A stretch of 39,872 nt of DNA from Puniceicoccaceae bacterium (GCA_003331195.1 QOOZ01000015.1:1-39872); one strand, 5' to 3'. Positions 17,421-26,796 are shown, numbered from the stretch's first letter. Made by a program: numbers and translations. Notes: a model not told the origin generated them from the letters alone.

Positions 17421-18194
17421 TTATTCATTCGCTCCATTCATTAATGAGGACTTACGACCATAATTGGCCTTGCTCAAAAAACCCGACAGCGCCGACTGCG
17501 CATCCGTGTTCAACTCCTCTGGTTTTCCAAAAAATTTAATTTGCCCCTCGTCCAACCAAGCCACCCGATCACTGATCTCAAAGACCTCTGGTATATCGTG
17601 ACTAACCAGTAGGGCTGTAAATCCAAAGCGCTCACGATAATCTGCGATCATTTCAAATACACTGAACTTACGCTCAGGGTCAAGCCCTGTGGTCGGCTCG
17701 TCAAAGAGCACCACTTGCGGCTTCGTGATCAGCGCACGCCCCAGAGCCACTCGCTTCTTCATCCCTCCCGAAAGTTCGCCCGGGTAGCGATCCGCCGAAT
17801 CGCTCAATTCCAAATGCACCAGCATTTCGTCGACCCGCTCTTGAATCTCAGCCTTATTCAGCTTCGACGCCTCGCGTAGAGGTAGCGCCACATTTTCAAA
17901 TGCCGTCAGCGAATCAAAGAGCGCATTATTCTGAAACATATAACTAAAAGATACACCGGCATCGCTTTGCGCAGTACGGCGGCTTTGCGAAATCGCTTGG
18001 CCGTCCAGTTCGATTGTGCCTGCGTCTGGCTGCAACAGATTGGCGATGCACTTTAATAACACCGACTTGCCGATCCCGCTTTTACCTATGATCGTCGTGA
18101 CTGAGGCCGCCGCCACATCGAGGTCGATGCCGTCAAGCACGCGCTTGTCACCAAAATGCTTTTTCAATCCACGAATCTTTAAAAAACTATCCAT
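17421..18194 (-). CDS. mlaF: MlaF, ATPase of the phospholipid ABC transporter
   Basis: This 257-residue ABC ATPase powers phospholipid movement through MlaE/MlaD. Walker A is IGKSGIGKSVLLK, the Q loop is SYMFQNNALFDSLT, the signature is LSGGMKKRVALGRAL, Walker B is VVLFDEPTTGLDP, and the switch His is in LLVSHDIPE. These motifs match the Ttg2A/MlaF branch. It sits 1 bp after mlaE. No mlaB (STAS) gene is present in the operon. Confidence 0.94.
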   Translation of the reverse strand: MDSFLKIRGLKKHFGDKRVLDGIDLDVAAASVTTIIGKSGIGKSVLLKCIANLLQPDAGTIELDGQAISQSRRTAQSDAGVSFSYMFQNNALFDSLTAFENVALPLREASKLNKAEIQERVDEMLVHLELSDSADRYPGELSGGMKKRVALGRALITKPQVVLFDEPTTGLDPERKFSVFEMIADYRERFGFTALLVSHDIPEVFEISDRVAWLDEGQIKFFGKPEELNTDAQSALSGFLSKANYGRKSSLMNGANE

Positions 18195-18195
18195 G

Positions 18196-18972
18196 CTACA
18201 TGAGGAAAGAAGTGATTAAATAGTCTGCCGCCAATACTGTGACGCTTGACCAGACAACTGCCCGAGTGGCCGATTCGCTCACCCCCCGCACACCGGGGAA
18301 GGATGCTTTCCGGTGGGTATTGTAACCACGATACGCGCAGATTGAAATAGTAAGCAGTCCGAAGACAAGAGCCTTGATATAGCCGCCCTGCACATCTGCC
18401 CAAGTCACACTCTCAAAGACACGGTTCCAGTAAACACCCGAGTCCACATTGAGCAGCACCGAGCCAGTCAAATAGCCGCCAAAGATACCGATCAAATCAA
18501 AAATCGCCGTCAAAATCGGGAAACAAATCAAAGTCGCCACTAGTCGCGGTCCTACCAGAAATCCGAGTGGATCAATGCTCATGGTCTGCAAAGCATCGAT
18601 TTGCTCATCATTACGCTGAATACCCAGCTCCGAAGCCATCGCCGAGCCAGCTTGCCCCACTACCATCAGCGCTGTGAGCACAGGCCCCAATTCACGGATC
18701 AGCGAGAGTGCGACCGCAGTACCCAAGGCAGACTCAGCGCCAAATTTAACCAGCGTATAATAGAGCTGCAGCCCCATGACTAAGCCCGTAAAGAGCCCCA
18801 CCGTGGCAATGATTGGGAAACATCGCACCCCAATCTCGTGGATTCCTAGGGTCAATTTGACCAAGCGACTACGCTGCGCAAAGAAGCCACGTAAAGCCCC
18901 CCAGCCAAAGAGAGAAATCTCCCCTAAGTCAAAAACCACACTCATTGCCGAGCGTCCAAGCGTGCGTATCAT
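18196..18972 (-). CDS. mlaE: MlaE, permease of the phospholipid ABC transporter
   Basis: This 258-residue inner-membrane permease has about five hydrophobic segments. The family-specific stretches are GLFTGLVMGLQLYYTLVKFG, LSLIRELGPVLTALMVVGQA, GSAMASELG, NDEQIDALQTMSIDP and YRGYNTH. It is the first gene of mlaE-F-D-C-A; spacings of 1-15 bp or overlaps indicate a single transcript. The upstream 190 bp to the tRNA gene hold no further gene that I can support. Confidence 0.94.
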   Translation of the reverse strand: MIRTLGRSAMSVVFDLGEISLFGWGALRGFFAQRSRLVKLTLGIHEIGVRCFPIIATVGLFTGLVMGLQLYYTLVKFGAESALGTAVALSLIRELGPVLTALMVVGQAGSAMASELGIQRNDEQIDALQTMSIDPLGFLVGPRLVATLICFPILTAIFDLIGIFGGYLTGSVLLNVDSGVYWNRVFESVTWADVQGGYIKALVFGLLTISICAYRGYNTHRKASFPGVRGVSESATRAVVWSSVTVLAADYLITSFLM

Positions 18973-19166
18973 AATGTAAAAATCCGATTTGTAAGAAGCT
19001 GACCTATTTTATGCCATACATACCCCAAAGAAGGGAAGCCGAAACATCTAAAACAACGAGCCCACAAAGGATGGATGCTAGGCAGGTGAGCTAATAGCGA
19101 TTTTGAGGAACTGCCTAACAAACATGCCAAACCCAGTTACAAGAGCGGAATTAGATTTCTGCGAAA

Positions 19167-19243
19167 TGGTATGGGCGGAGGGACTTGAACCCCCGACCGT
19201 CGGTTTAGAAAACCGATGCTCTATCCAGCTGAGCTACACCCAC
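19167..19243 (-). tRNA. tRNA-Arg (anticodon UCU), CCA encoded
   Basis: A complete cloverleaf is readable on the minus strand. Acceptor GTGGGTG pairs with CGCCCAT (two G-U pairs), the D arm is GCTCAGCTGGATAGAGC, the anticodon stem is TCGGT/ACCGA around TTTCTAA (anticodon TCT at 19207-19209), and the T arm has TTCAAGT. The discriminator is A, and CCA is encoded at 19167-19169. Confidence 0.97.
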
Positions 19244-19358
19244 ATCGACATACCTAAGTTGGTGAAAGAACTCGAACTGGCAAGAAAATCTAGCAATGGG
19301 AATCAAGTTTGCGGTTTAAGAATATGCAGACTGGATAAATTTGGAAATCCACCCTTTC

Positions 19359-20912
19359 CTAGCGCTTTTTACCGCTTTTATTGTGAGCGGCTTTGACTTG
19401 GGTAATGCGTTTACGGCGTTCGGGGTGTTTGGTATCCATTTTAGCGGCATCAGGACCCATCTTCCTTATGCGAGCTTTGTTTTGAATAGTGTCGCTCTGA
19501 CGCGGCACGTTTTCACCTTCGCCCTCTTCGTAGCGGCGTGCTTTGCCGACGAGGTCAAACCTGACAGGGCAACCACTCAGTCGGAACTCATGGATGATAG
19601 CCTTTTCCAAATAACGGCGATAGCCGGGGTCGAGACGCTCGACTCGGTTACAAAAGAAGCGGATGCGTAGCGGACGGGAGCCTGTCTGCACGGCGTAGAA
19701 AACTTTAAATCGTTTTGTGCCGACAATCTTGGGCGCGCGGGCTTCAAAAAGTTTTTCAATGAGATTGTTCAGCTTACCAGTGGGCAGCTTCATGTCGAGG
19801 GTGGCTTGTATACTCGCAGCGGCGTTCAGCATCGACTCGATCTCAAATCCCGTCACTGCAGAGACGAAGAGCACAGGGGGATTCGGTAGAAAGAACATCT
19901 CTTTGCGCAGCGACTCTTCGTAGCTTTTTAGGAAATGTTTTAGGTTTTTGAAGCCATCGATGGGATCATGCGTCCAACGGTCTATAATTAAGTCCCACTT
20001 GTTGACCACGATGACGAGGGCGCGTCCGGCATCAAGGATGTCGCCAGCAAGGGCTTGATCTTGCTTGGTCACACCATCGACCGCATCGATCACAAGGAAG
20101 GCGACATCCGACCGATCTAAGGCGGCTTGAGTGCGCACGGTGGAGAAGTATTCGACGGGGCTATCGACCTTGCGCTTCATGCGCAGGCCTGCGGTGTCGG
20201 CGAGTCGGAACTTAATGAGTTCGCCATCTTTATGTTGGTAGTCGAGGTCGAGCTCTACTGAGTCGCGGGTGGTGCCTGGGACATCACTTACAATGAGGCG
20301 AGTGGATTTGAGCAGGCGATTACCAATAGACGATTTGCCGACATTGGGACGCCCGAGCAGAGAAATCCGGATGCGATCCGTCTGATCGGCCTCGCTACCT
20401 TTAGGCTTTGGACCTAACTTTTCGTCGATGGCGGCTTCGAGCTCAGTGATACCACGACCGTGCTCAGCGGAGACGCAAAAGGGTTTGCCAAGACCGAGGC
20501 GGATAAATTCATCGGCCAAGCCTTCGTTTTCTTCGAGGTCGACTTTGTTGGGTACCAAGAGCACATGTTTTCCGTAGCGGCGGAGCTTTTGCGCGACGAT
20601 CTCGTCCAGATTAGTAATGCCCTCGCGGACATCGACGACGAAAAGAATAACGCTGGCTGCTTGGATGGCGAATTCGACCTGCTCTTCAGCCGCGACAGAA
20701 ATCTTCTTAGAGGTCATCTCGATCTCCATGCCGATACCACCGGTATCAAGCAGCACGTAGTCATCGCGCACTTCGGTGGAAATCAGGTCACGGGTGACTC
20801 CGGGCATATCATGGACAATGGACATACGCTTTCCGCAAAGCCGATTAAAGAGACGGCTTTTCCCTACATTAGGGCGCCCGACTAGGGCGACGGTTCTGGA
20901 TGGATCGATCAT
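19359..20912 (-). CDS. der: Ribosome-assembly GTPase Der (EngA)
   Basis: This essential GTPase acts in assembly of the 50S subunit. The 517-residue protein has two tandem G domains. The first has GRPNVGKSRLFNRL, DMPGVTRD, DTGGIG and NKVD. The second (about 185-350) has GRPNVGKSSIGNRLL, DVPGTTRD, DTAGLR and NKWD. A KH-like domain follows (about 360-450). The last ~60 residues are a charged, lysine/arginine-rich tail (ending ITQVKAAHNKSGKKR), longer than in E. coli Der and probably RNA-binding. The gene stands alone between tRNA-Arg and an aminotransferase gene. Confidence 0.96.
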   Translation of the reverse strand: MIDPSRTVALVGRPNVGKSRLFNRLCGKRMSIVHDMPGVTRDLISTEVRDDYVLLDTGGIGMEIEMTSKKISVAAEEQVEFAIQAASVILFVVDVREGITNLDEIVAQKLRRYGKHVLLVPNKVDLEENEGLADEFIRLGLGKPFCVSAEHGRGITELEAAIDEKLGPKPKGSEADQTDRIRISLLGRPNVGKSSIGNRLLKSTRLIVSDVPGTTRDSVELDLDYQHKDGELIKFRLADTAGLRMKRKVDSPVEYFSTVRTQAALDRSDVAFLVIDAVDGVTKQDQALAGDILDAGRALVIVVNKWDLIIDRWTHDPIDGFKNLKHFLKSYEESLRKEMFFLPNPPVLFVSAVTGFEIESMLNAAASIQATLDMKLPTGKLNNLIEKLFEARAPKIVGTKRFKVFYAVQTGSRPLRIRFFCNRVERLDPGYRRYLEKAIIHEFRLSGCPVRFDLVGKARRYEEGEGENVPRQSDTIQNKARIRKMGPDAAKMDTKHPERRKRITQVKAAHNKSGKKR

Positions 20913-21042
20913 TTTTAAAGAATTTAGCAGTCAGTAGCTAAGAAACTACTCTAAGATCATATTTCGTAGGGTGCTTTACTTGTAAAGACCGCCGAGGCTA
21001 AGTGCTTGTTCTCTACGGGAGTGACAAGTTGCGCCTCTACGT

Positions 21043-22212
21043 TTAAATAGAGTTCATGTACCGCTCAATACGGTCGGTAGCTTCTAGAATACGTTCGTAG
21101 CTAGTAGAGAAGCTAGCGCGGACGAAGGCTGCGCCGCTAGGGCCAAAAGCAGTACCCGGAACGACGGCGACTTCCTCTTGATCGAGGAGTCCTTTGCAAA
21201 AGCTGAGAGAGTCGAGACCAGTGGACTGGATTGATGGGAATGCGTAGAAAGAGCCTTTAGGCGAGTGGCAATCAAGGCCGGCTTCGTTGAAACGACGCAC
21301 AATGAGATCGCGACGTTTATGATAGGCGTCTTTCATTTTGGCGACAGCTGGTGCCCCGTTTTTGAGCGCTTCGATCGCAGCTTCTTGTGAGAGTATGGGC
21401 GCACAGAGCATGCTATACTGGTGCACCTTCATCATGGCTTCGATCAGTGATTGAGGACCACAGGCATAGCCAATGCGGAAGCCTGTCATGGCATAGGCTT
21501 TAGAGAAGCCGTGCAGGAAGATTGTACGCTCTCGCATACCTGGCAGCGATGCAATACTGGTGTGTTCGCCCTCAAAAGTAAGCTCGGAGTAGATCTCGTC
21601 ACTAATGACTAGAAGGTCTTTCTTGATCGCAAATTTAGCGAGGCGCTCGAGCTTAGCGCGTTCAGTCACACCACCTGTTGGGTTGGTGGGGAAGTTGAGC
21701 ATGAGCACTTTGCAGCCTGGCTCCCAAGCGGCTTCGACACGCTCGGGATCGATGCCAAATTGATCTTCAGCCGAGGTGCCCACGGCGATGGGTTGGGCGT
21801 GCGCAAGCACGATGCTCGGGCTATAGGAAACGTAGCAAGGTTCGTGGTAGAGGACTTTATCCCCAGGATTGAGTACAGCGCGAAGTGCAATGTCCAAAGC
21901 CTCAGAGACGCCGACCGCAACGAGCACATCTGTCTCCGGGTGGTAACCGATGCTAAAATTGTTTTCCACGTAAGTGCTGATCTCGCGGCGCAGACGGATC
22001 AGTCCGAGATTATCGGTATAACTGGTCTTACCCTTTTCGAGAGCGAAAATAGCGGCCTCGCGGATGTGCCAAGGCGTAACGAAGTCTGGCTCACCGATAC
22101 CCAGCGAAATTGCCTGCGGCATAGCCGCGACAATCGCAAAGAAATCGCGAATACCCGAACGAGGCAGACCTGCTACATGGTCTGCCACAAAATGTTGACC
22201 CTTATCACTCAT
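21043..22212 (-). CDS. Class I/II PLP-dependent aminotransferase
   Basis: This 389-residue fold-type I aminotransferase is of the aspartate/aromatic group. The PLP lysine is in HGFSKAYAMTGFRIGYACGP, the Asn-Pro motif is LNFPTNPTGGV, the Asp contact is in LVISDEIYSELTF, and the substrate Arg is in FVRASFSTSYE. The substrate cannot be fixed from the sequence; relatives include PatA- and AspC-like enzymes. The start ATG shares its A with the stop TAA of the upstream Lrp-type regulator (TAATG), so the two are translationally coupled. The regulator probably controls this enzyme. Confidence 0.92.
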   Translation of the reverse strand: MSDKGQHFVADHVAGLPRSGIRDFFAIVAAMPQAISLGIGEPDFVTPWHIREAAIFALEKGKTSYTDNLGLIRLRREISTYVENNFSIGYHPETDVLVAVGVSEALDIALRAVLNPGDKVLYHEPCYVSYSPSIVLAHAQPIAVGTSAEDQFGIDPERVEAAWEPGCKVLMLNFPTNPTGGVTERAKLERLAKFAIKKDLLVISDEIYSELTFEGEHTSIASLPGMRERTIFLHGFSKAYAMTGFRIGYACGPQSLIEAMMKVHQYSMLCAPILSQEAAIEALKNGAPAVAKMKDAYHKRRDLIVRRFNEAGLDCHSPKGSFYAFPSIQSTGLDSLSFCKGLLDQEEVAVVPGTAFGPSGAAFVRASFSTSYERILEATDRIERYMNSI

Positions 22213-22739
22213 TAGGGACTGACCGCGGGTTTGTCTTCGCCATCAAGGGGCGAAAGGAGTAGGTGCCCCTGCTCTTTGTAAGCACGCAGCATAAAATGAG
22301 TGGCAGTCGAGAGCACACCCTCGACGCTAGCAAGACGCTCAGAAACAAATGTGGCAACTTCGCGCAGATCGTTACCCACGGCAAATACGAGCAAATCGTA
22401 AGCACCTGACATAAGGTAGCAGGACTCGACCGCGTCAAAACGTGCAATGCGGCTAGCCAAGCGATCAAAGCCTCCATCGCGCTCAGGGCTGATCTTGACC
22501 TCAATGACCGCGCGAACGACAGCTTCTTGTGCGCGTTCAGGATTGAGTACGGGGCGCCAACCGAGGAGTATCTCTTCAGCTTTCAGACGGGTTAATTCGG
22601 CGTCGATCTCAGACTCGGGCAGGCCGAGAATCTGCGCCATTTGGGCAGTATCGAGACGCTCACCTTCGAGGAGCAATTGGAGGACGGAACTCATAAGCGC
22701 TTGAGTAAAGGCGGAATTCTCCAAAAAAGCAAATAACAT
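22212..22739 (-). CDS. Lrp/AsnC-family transcriptional regulator
   Basis: This small regulator has an N-terminal winged helix-turn-helix (LDTAQMAQILGLPESEIDAELTRLKAEEI) and a C-terminal RAM/ligand domain (VRAVIEVKISPERDGGFDRL, AVESCYLMSGAYDLLVFAVG, GVLSTATHFMLRAYKEQG). Lrp/AsnC proteins sense amino acids, in line with its coupling to an aminotransferase gene. Start choice is uncertain: ATG at 22739 (175 residues) is given here; GTG at 22745 and ATG at 22694 (MSSVLQLLLEGERL) are alternatives. The last would give a more typical length of about 160. Confidence 0.9.
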   Translation of the reverse strand: MLFAFLENSAFTQALMSSVLQLLLEGERLDTAQMAQILGLPESEIDAELTRLKAEEILLGWRPVLNPERAQEAVVRAVIEVKISPERDGGFDRLASRIARFDAVESCYLMSGAYDLLVFAVGNDLREVATFVSERLASVEGVLSTATHFMLRAYKEQGHLLLSPLDGEDKPAVSP

Positions 22740-22803
22740 TCTCACTCTGGATTTATCCGCGTATTATCCAATTTGAAGCTGGGGCTTTTGAATTGTAATG
22801 CCG

Positions 22804-23694
22804 CTAGTCCTCTAAAAAACCTCGGATACTTAACCAAGCCTGTTCGCCACCATCTTCTAAAATATAATGCCCGTGATTCTGGTAAACAACCGACTCTGCA
22901 TTAGGAAAAAACTCCTTAAACCGCTCATAAAACCGCATGCTGAAGCAAAAGTCTTTGGCACCCCAGACTAGTTGGATTGGTTTATCAGCAATCTTAGCGA
23001 GTCCCTCTTCAACTTCAGTTAAGGTCTGGAAAGTACGATGCGACTCTCGCAAAGGGATGTCTTTAACGAAGTTCCATACCGCTACACGATCTGCCCATGA
23101 GCGATATGGCCAGAGCAGGCCCCGCTTCACGACAGGCTTGAGCGGAGTCTTCACAGACATGACCGCAGCAGGCCCTGCAAAGCCGTTCATTGCTCGGATT
23201 ACAAACTCGCCGATAAGGGGCAGTTTGAGCGCAGCGATGCGAAACGGAATAAGTTTCGAGCGGAAAGCTCCGGTGTTCAATAAGACGAGTTTGTTTAGAG
23301 CCTCTGGCCGACGCCCCGCCAAACCACAACCGATCGCCCCGCCCCAATCATGGACGACTAGGCTGAATTGGTCGATTCCGAGATGGTCTAGCAAACTTTC
23401 GACATCCTCGATCCGCTGAGCCAAGGTATAATTATAATCCTGAGGTTTATCGGAAAGCCCGCAACCAACATGATCAGGTACGATGCAACGGAAGCCAGCC
23501 TGCACCATAACTTTGACCAAATTACGAAAATAAAAAGACCATGTCGGATTACCATGCAGCATGACCACTATAGGCCCTGTGCCTTCGTCGATATAATGCA
23601 TTGTCGCACCATTGATCAGAGGCAGCGTATTGCTAGCAAAAGGATATTCGATCCGCACATCGTGCGGCAATTCACTGGCTCGTGTGATACTCAC
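22804..23694 (-). CDS. oleB: OleB-like alpha/beta hydrolase (beta-lactone decarboxylase)
   Basis: In long-chain olefin synthesis OleB removes CO2 from the beta-lactone made by OleC, giving a cis-alkene. It resembles haloalkane dehalogenases. Visible motifs are the oxyanion-hole segment MLHGNPTWSFYFRNL, nucleophile Asp in LVVHDWGGAIG, a later acid in VWGAKDFCF and the His in NHGHYILEDGG. The frame is open to 23817, but the GTG at 23694 overlaps the oleA stop as GTGA. It starts the protein at VSITRASELPHDV and gives 296 residues, normal for OleB. Without oleA beside it, a plain haloalkane dehalogenase would be the alternative reading. No oleC or oleD is nearby. Confidence 0.82.
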   Translation of the reverse strand: MSITRASELPHDVRIEYPFASNTLPLINGATMHYIDEGTGPIVVMLHGNPTWSFYFRNLVKVMVQAGFRCIVPDHVGCGLSDKPQDYNYTLAQRIEDVESLLDHLGIDQFSLVVHDWGGAIGCGLAGRRPEALNKLVLLNTGAFRSKLIPFRIAALKLPLIGEFVIRAMNGFAGPAAVMSVKTPLKPVVKRGLLWPYRSWADRVAVWNFVKDIPLRESHRTFQTLTEVEEGLAKIADKPIQLVWGAKDFCFSMRFYERFKEFFPNAESVVYQNHGHYILEDGGEQAWLSIRGFLED

Positions 23695-24731
23695 ACCGTG
23701 GGCCACTCCACAGCCATCATAATACTGCTCAAACCACTGCCAATTCCTAGTAACGCCACCCTTTGGCCTACACAGAAGGCTCCTTGCTCCATCGCAGTTG
23801 CCAGTGTAATCGGGCACGAAACTGAACCTACATTACCCAGCGTTTCAAAAGTAGTAAAGTCTTTGGCCAGATCGAGGCCCAGCGCTTTAAAAAGTTCGCG
23901 CGAATGCGCCTTGCCAACTTGGTGGGTAATGATTCGGTCAGGCGTATCCACAGTCCAATCAGTTGCCGCTACAAATTGCGCCCATGCACGGGTGGCAACA
24001 CCGATACCAGCGAACAAGAGCTCCTCCGAGTCGGTAAGCATCTCAAGGGCGTCGCCCGCACTGTCACCTTGGCAAAGTTCATTGTGCGAGCTGTCTGTCT
24101 CAACGACCGCTGCAGTCATCAGCGGACACGAACTTAACGCGAGGTCTTTGCGGCATAATACTGCCGAAACCGCACCTGCACCTATGGTGAGATTTGCGAA
24201 ATAGGGTTTGATCGATTTCCGAGTCAGCTCGGGTAGGAGCAATTGCTGAAGTGTATTTTCGACGAGCGGCCGACCATTCTCCCCCGAGCAAATTAATGCA
24301 CGGTCGATCTGACCGCTCTCAATCATACTGCCAGCGATCACCATCGCATTGAGAAAGCCGAGGCAAGCATTGGATACATCAAATATCTGTGTCTTACCCG
24401 AAAGTTTGAGTAGTCCATGCACATAAGCCGCCGTGGCCGGCTCTAGACGGTCACGGCAAACCGCTGAGTGGATCAACAAATCGATCTGCTCACGATCAAA
24501 AGAAGACTTGGCCAAAGCCGCCTCCCCTGCCTGTGCTGAAGCCGCCGAAGCAGGCGTGCCCGCAGGATAGAAACGGCGCTCCTTAATTCCCGTCATTAAC
24601 TCCAGTCGCCCCTCAGGCAAGTGCAAGCGCTCATAAACAGTTGCCAGCTTGGCTTCCAAATCAGCCGATGTCCAAACCTCCTCAGGGAGCTCATAAGCTA
24701 TCGATTCAATGGCTACATTATTAAATTTCAC
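23691..24731 (-). CDS. oleA: OleA-like thiolase: head-to-head acyl-CoA condensing enzyme
   Basis: OleA joins two fatty acyl-CoAs to a 2-alkyl-3-ketoacyl product, the first step of long-chain olefin synthesis. From memory, Xanthomonas OleA aligns closely: VCRDRLEPATAA (with the second-channel Glu), FDVSNACLGF (nucleophile Cys), THQVGKAHS (His), GNVGSVSCPI (Asn) and VALLGIGSGL. The frame extends to a TTG at 24779. The GTG at 24731 begins VKFNNVAIESIAYEL, which aligns with the known OleA N terminus, and gives 346 residues. A FabH-like ketoacyl synthase is less likely because of the Glu-containing RDxLEP segment. It is coupled to oleB. Confidence 0.85.
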   Translation of the reverse strand: MKFNNVAIESIAYELPEEVWTSADLEAKLATVYERLHLPEGRLELMTGIKERRFYPAGTPASAASAQAGEAALAKSSFDREQIDLLIHSAVCRDRLEPATAAYVHGLLKLSGKTQIFDVSNACLGFLNAMVIAGSMIESGQIDRALICSGENGRPLVENTLQQLLLPELTRKSIKPYFANLTIGAGAVSAVLCRKDLALSSCPLMTAAVVETDSSHNELCQGDSAGDALEMLTDSEELLFAGIGVATRAWAQFVAATDWTVDTPDRIITHQVGKAHSRELFKALGLDLAKDFTTFETLGNVGSVSCPITLATAMEQGAFCVGQRVALLGIGSGLSSIMMAVEWPTV

Positions 24732-24936
24732 AGCTCTGGAGATATGCGACGCATCCAAGCTTGCGAGTGAAAAGTTCAAATAATGGATACCCAGTAAATT
24801 TGTTTACTGCCGCCTATCTATTCGACAATGTATGCCTAAGGCTCTGCATCGCCTTTTCCAATTTTCCCAATTTTAATTCTGGAATGCTCGGAAATCCTCG
24901 TAGATTCTGTTTCTTTACGTTAAATACAACCCATCA

Positions 24937-25908
24937 ATGAGCGAACAACGATCCCCACTATCCAGCTTCCAAGAAATCAAAGACTGCATTGCCGAAGTCG
25001 TCGTTGGTCAGGACGCACTGATTGACCGTCTATTGTTAGCGCTTGTCTGCAATGGTCATGTATTACTGGAAGGTGTCCCAGGCGTCGCTAAGACATTGAC
25101 TGCCAGTAGCCTCGCACGATCTATCCATGCGAAATTTAGCCGGATTCAGTTCACCCCCGACCTACTCCCAGGCGACTTGACTGGAACACTTGTTTACGAC
25201 CCAAAGGCCCATACATTCACTCCCGAAAAGGGCCCTATCTTCACAAATCTTTTGCTCGCTGATGAAATCAATCGTGCTCCCGCCAAAGTCCAAAGCGCAC
25301 TCCTTGAAGCGATGCAGGAGAAACAAGTGACGCTCGGCAAGGAAACCTTCGACTTGCCTCAACCATTCCTTGTGCTAGCCACGCAGAACCCGATCGAGCA
25401 AGAAGGCACCTACCTTCTTCCCGAAGCGCAAGTCGACCGTTTTATGTTCAAATTGAAAGTCGGCTATCCGACAATGGACGAGGAGCACATCGTAATGCAG
25501 CGCATGGCTAGTCCTCAGCCAACGCTGACGGTTGATCCTGTTCTCACAATTGAGACCCTGATGGAGCTGCGTGAGCAACTAGGCAAGGTCTTCATTGACC
25601 CAAAGGTCGAACGCTACATCCTGCGTATTGTCGATGCCACTCGCAAGCCCGCCAAGTACGATCTCGATATTGGTCGTTATCTTCGGTTTGGCGCATCGCC
25701 TCGAGCTAGCATTTACCTTTCACTAGGTGCACGCGGGCAAGCCCTCATGTCCGGTCGCGACTACACTACCCCGCAAGACGTGAAAGATGTCGCCCACGAT
25801 ATTTTGCGCCACCGTATTGCCATTTCGTATCGCGCTGAGGCCGAAGGCCTCAACTCCGACGATCTACTCGACACCCTACTCAAGCAGGTGCCGATCACTG
25901 AAGCTTAA
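24937..25908 (+). CDS. MoxR-type AAA+ ATPase
   Basis: This 323-residue AAA+ chaperone-like ATPase is the usual first gene of Bat operons, where it is thought to act with vWA-domain proteins in assembling or activating membrane or periplasmic complexes. Walker A is GVPGVAKTLTASS, Walker B is LLLADEINRAPAKVQSALLEA, sensor 1 is FLVLATQNPIEQEGTY, followed by LPEAQVDRFMFKL and the C-terminal lid GASPRASIYLSLGARGQAL. It starts the six-gene unit that runs to 32757, with 18 bp to the next gene. Confidence 0.95.
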   Translation: MSEQRSPLSSFQEIKDCIAEVVVGQDALIDRLLLALVCNGHVLLEGVPGVAKTLTASSLARSIHAKFSRIQFTPDLLPGDLTGTLVYDPKAHTFTPEKGPIFTNLLLADEINRAPAKVQSALLEAMQEKQVTLGKETFDLPQPFLVLATQNPIEQEGTYLLPEAQVDRFMFKLKVGYPTMDEEHIVMQRMASPQPTLTVDPVLTIETLMELREQLGKVFIDPKVERYILRIVDATRKPAKYDLDIGRYLRFGASPRASIYLSLGARGQALMSGRDYTTPQDVKDVAHDILRHRIAISYRAEAEGLNSDDLLDTLLKQVPITEA

Positions 25909-25926
25909 ACTAGCCCGCTGTCGGAC

Positions 25927-26796
25927 ATGCTCGACCACATAGCACATCGCCTCAACCTACTTGAGCTTAAGTGTCGACGCCCCGTCGAACACGTGCTCGC
26001 GGGCGAATATCAGTCAGTTTTCCGAGGCCGTGGACTCGAGTTTGAAGACGTACGCGCCTACCAACACGGTGATGATGTCCGCGCAATGGACTGGAAGGTC
26101 ACCGCGCGCACCGGTAACCCGCACATTAAACGTTACATCGAAGAGCGCGAACAAGTCGTCTATCTCCTCGTAGATGTCTCTGCCTCAATGCGCCACGATA
26201 ATTCAGGGAACAAGCGTGAAACACTGACCGAACTCTGCGCCCTAATCACCCTCGCCGCCATCAAGAACCAAGACCGCGTTGGCCTCATTCTGTTTAGTGA
26301 TCAAATCGAGCAAATCATCATGCCCTCGAAAGGCCGTCGACATGCAATGCGAATCATCGACGAACTCATAAATTTCAAACCAACGAACAAAAAAACTGAT
26401 CTCGCCAGTATGCTTGAGCGCTTCCGTCTCTTATCGCGCAAGTACTCCATTGTTTTCTTAATATCAGACTTCTTAACGGATCCGAATACCTTAGAGCTCC
26501 AAGCGCTTTCTAATGTCCATGACCTGAATACCATTCAGATTCTCCACCCAGCCAATAAGTCAAAGCAAAGGCGCGCACTGATCCGCATCGAAGATGCCGA
26601 GACAGGCCAACAACAAGTCATCGATTCCGCGCATCAATATAGGCAGCAGGCGGCACAACAGGCGCAGCTCAAGGAGGAAATGCTCAAGGCAGGCGTCAAC
26701 CTTCTGCAAATCGAAATCGGTGCTGACTGTGTCGACGCTCTCACCAATTATTTCCATCAGCGCCAGCGCCGCGAAACCGATGAAACCGGTGGCTAA
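25927..26796 (+). CDS. DUF58 / vWA-like protein of the Bat operon
   Basis: This 289-residue soluble protein has the DUF58 signature GRGLEFEDVRAYQHGDDVRAMDW and a metal-binding vWA-like segment VDVSASMRHD. The remaining vWA strands (VGLILFSDQIE, SIVFLISDFLTD) follow. It is the normal partner encoded right after MoxR. It differs from BatA and BatB in lacking membrane helices. Its stop TAA directly abuts the ATG of the next gene. Confidence 0.92.
   Translation: MLDHIAHRLNLLELKCRRPVEHVLAGEYQSVFRGRGLEFEDVRAYQHGDDVRAMDWKVTARTGNPHIKRYIEEREQVVYLLVDVSASMRHDNSGNKRETLTELCALITLAAIKNQDRVGLILFSDQIEQIIMPSKGRRHAMRIIDELINFKPTNKKTDLASMLERFRLLSRKYSIVFLISDFLTDPNTLELQALSNVHDLNTIQILHPANKSKQRRALIRIEDAETGQQQVIDSAHQYRQQAAQQAQLKEEMLKAGVNLLQIEIGADCVDALTNYFHQRQRRETDETGG

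Noticed and set aside
19103..19396. Plus-strand open frame of 97 codons
   Set aside because: It runs across the complement of the tRNA-Arg gene and into the der 3' end; it is a shadow frame.
23695..23817. Upstream extension of oleB
   Set aside because: It would overlap oleA by over 120 bp, and the added residues have no similarity to the hydrolase family; the GTG coupled to the oleA stop is better.
23470..24204. 244-codon plus-strand frame
   Set aside because: It is antisense to the oleB/oleA junction; both overlapped genes have clear catalytic motifs.
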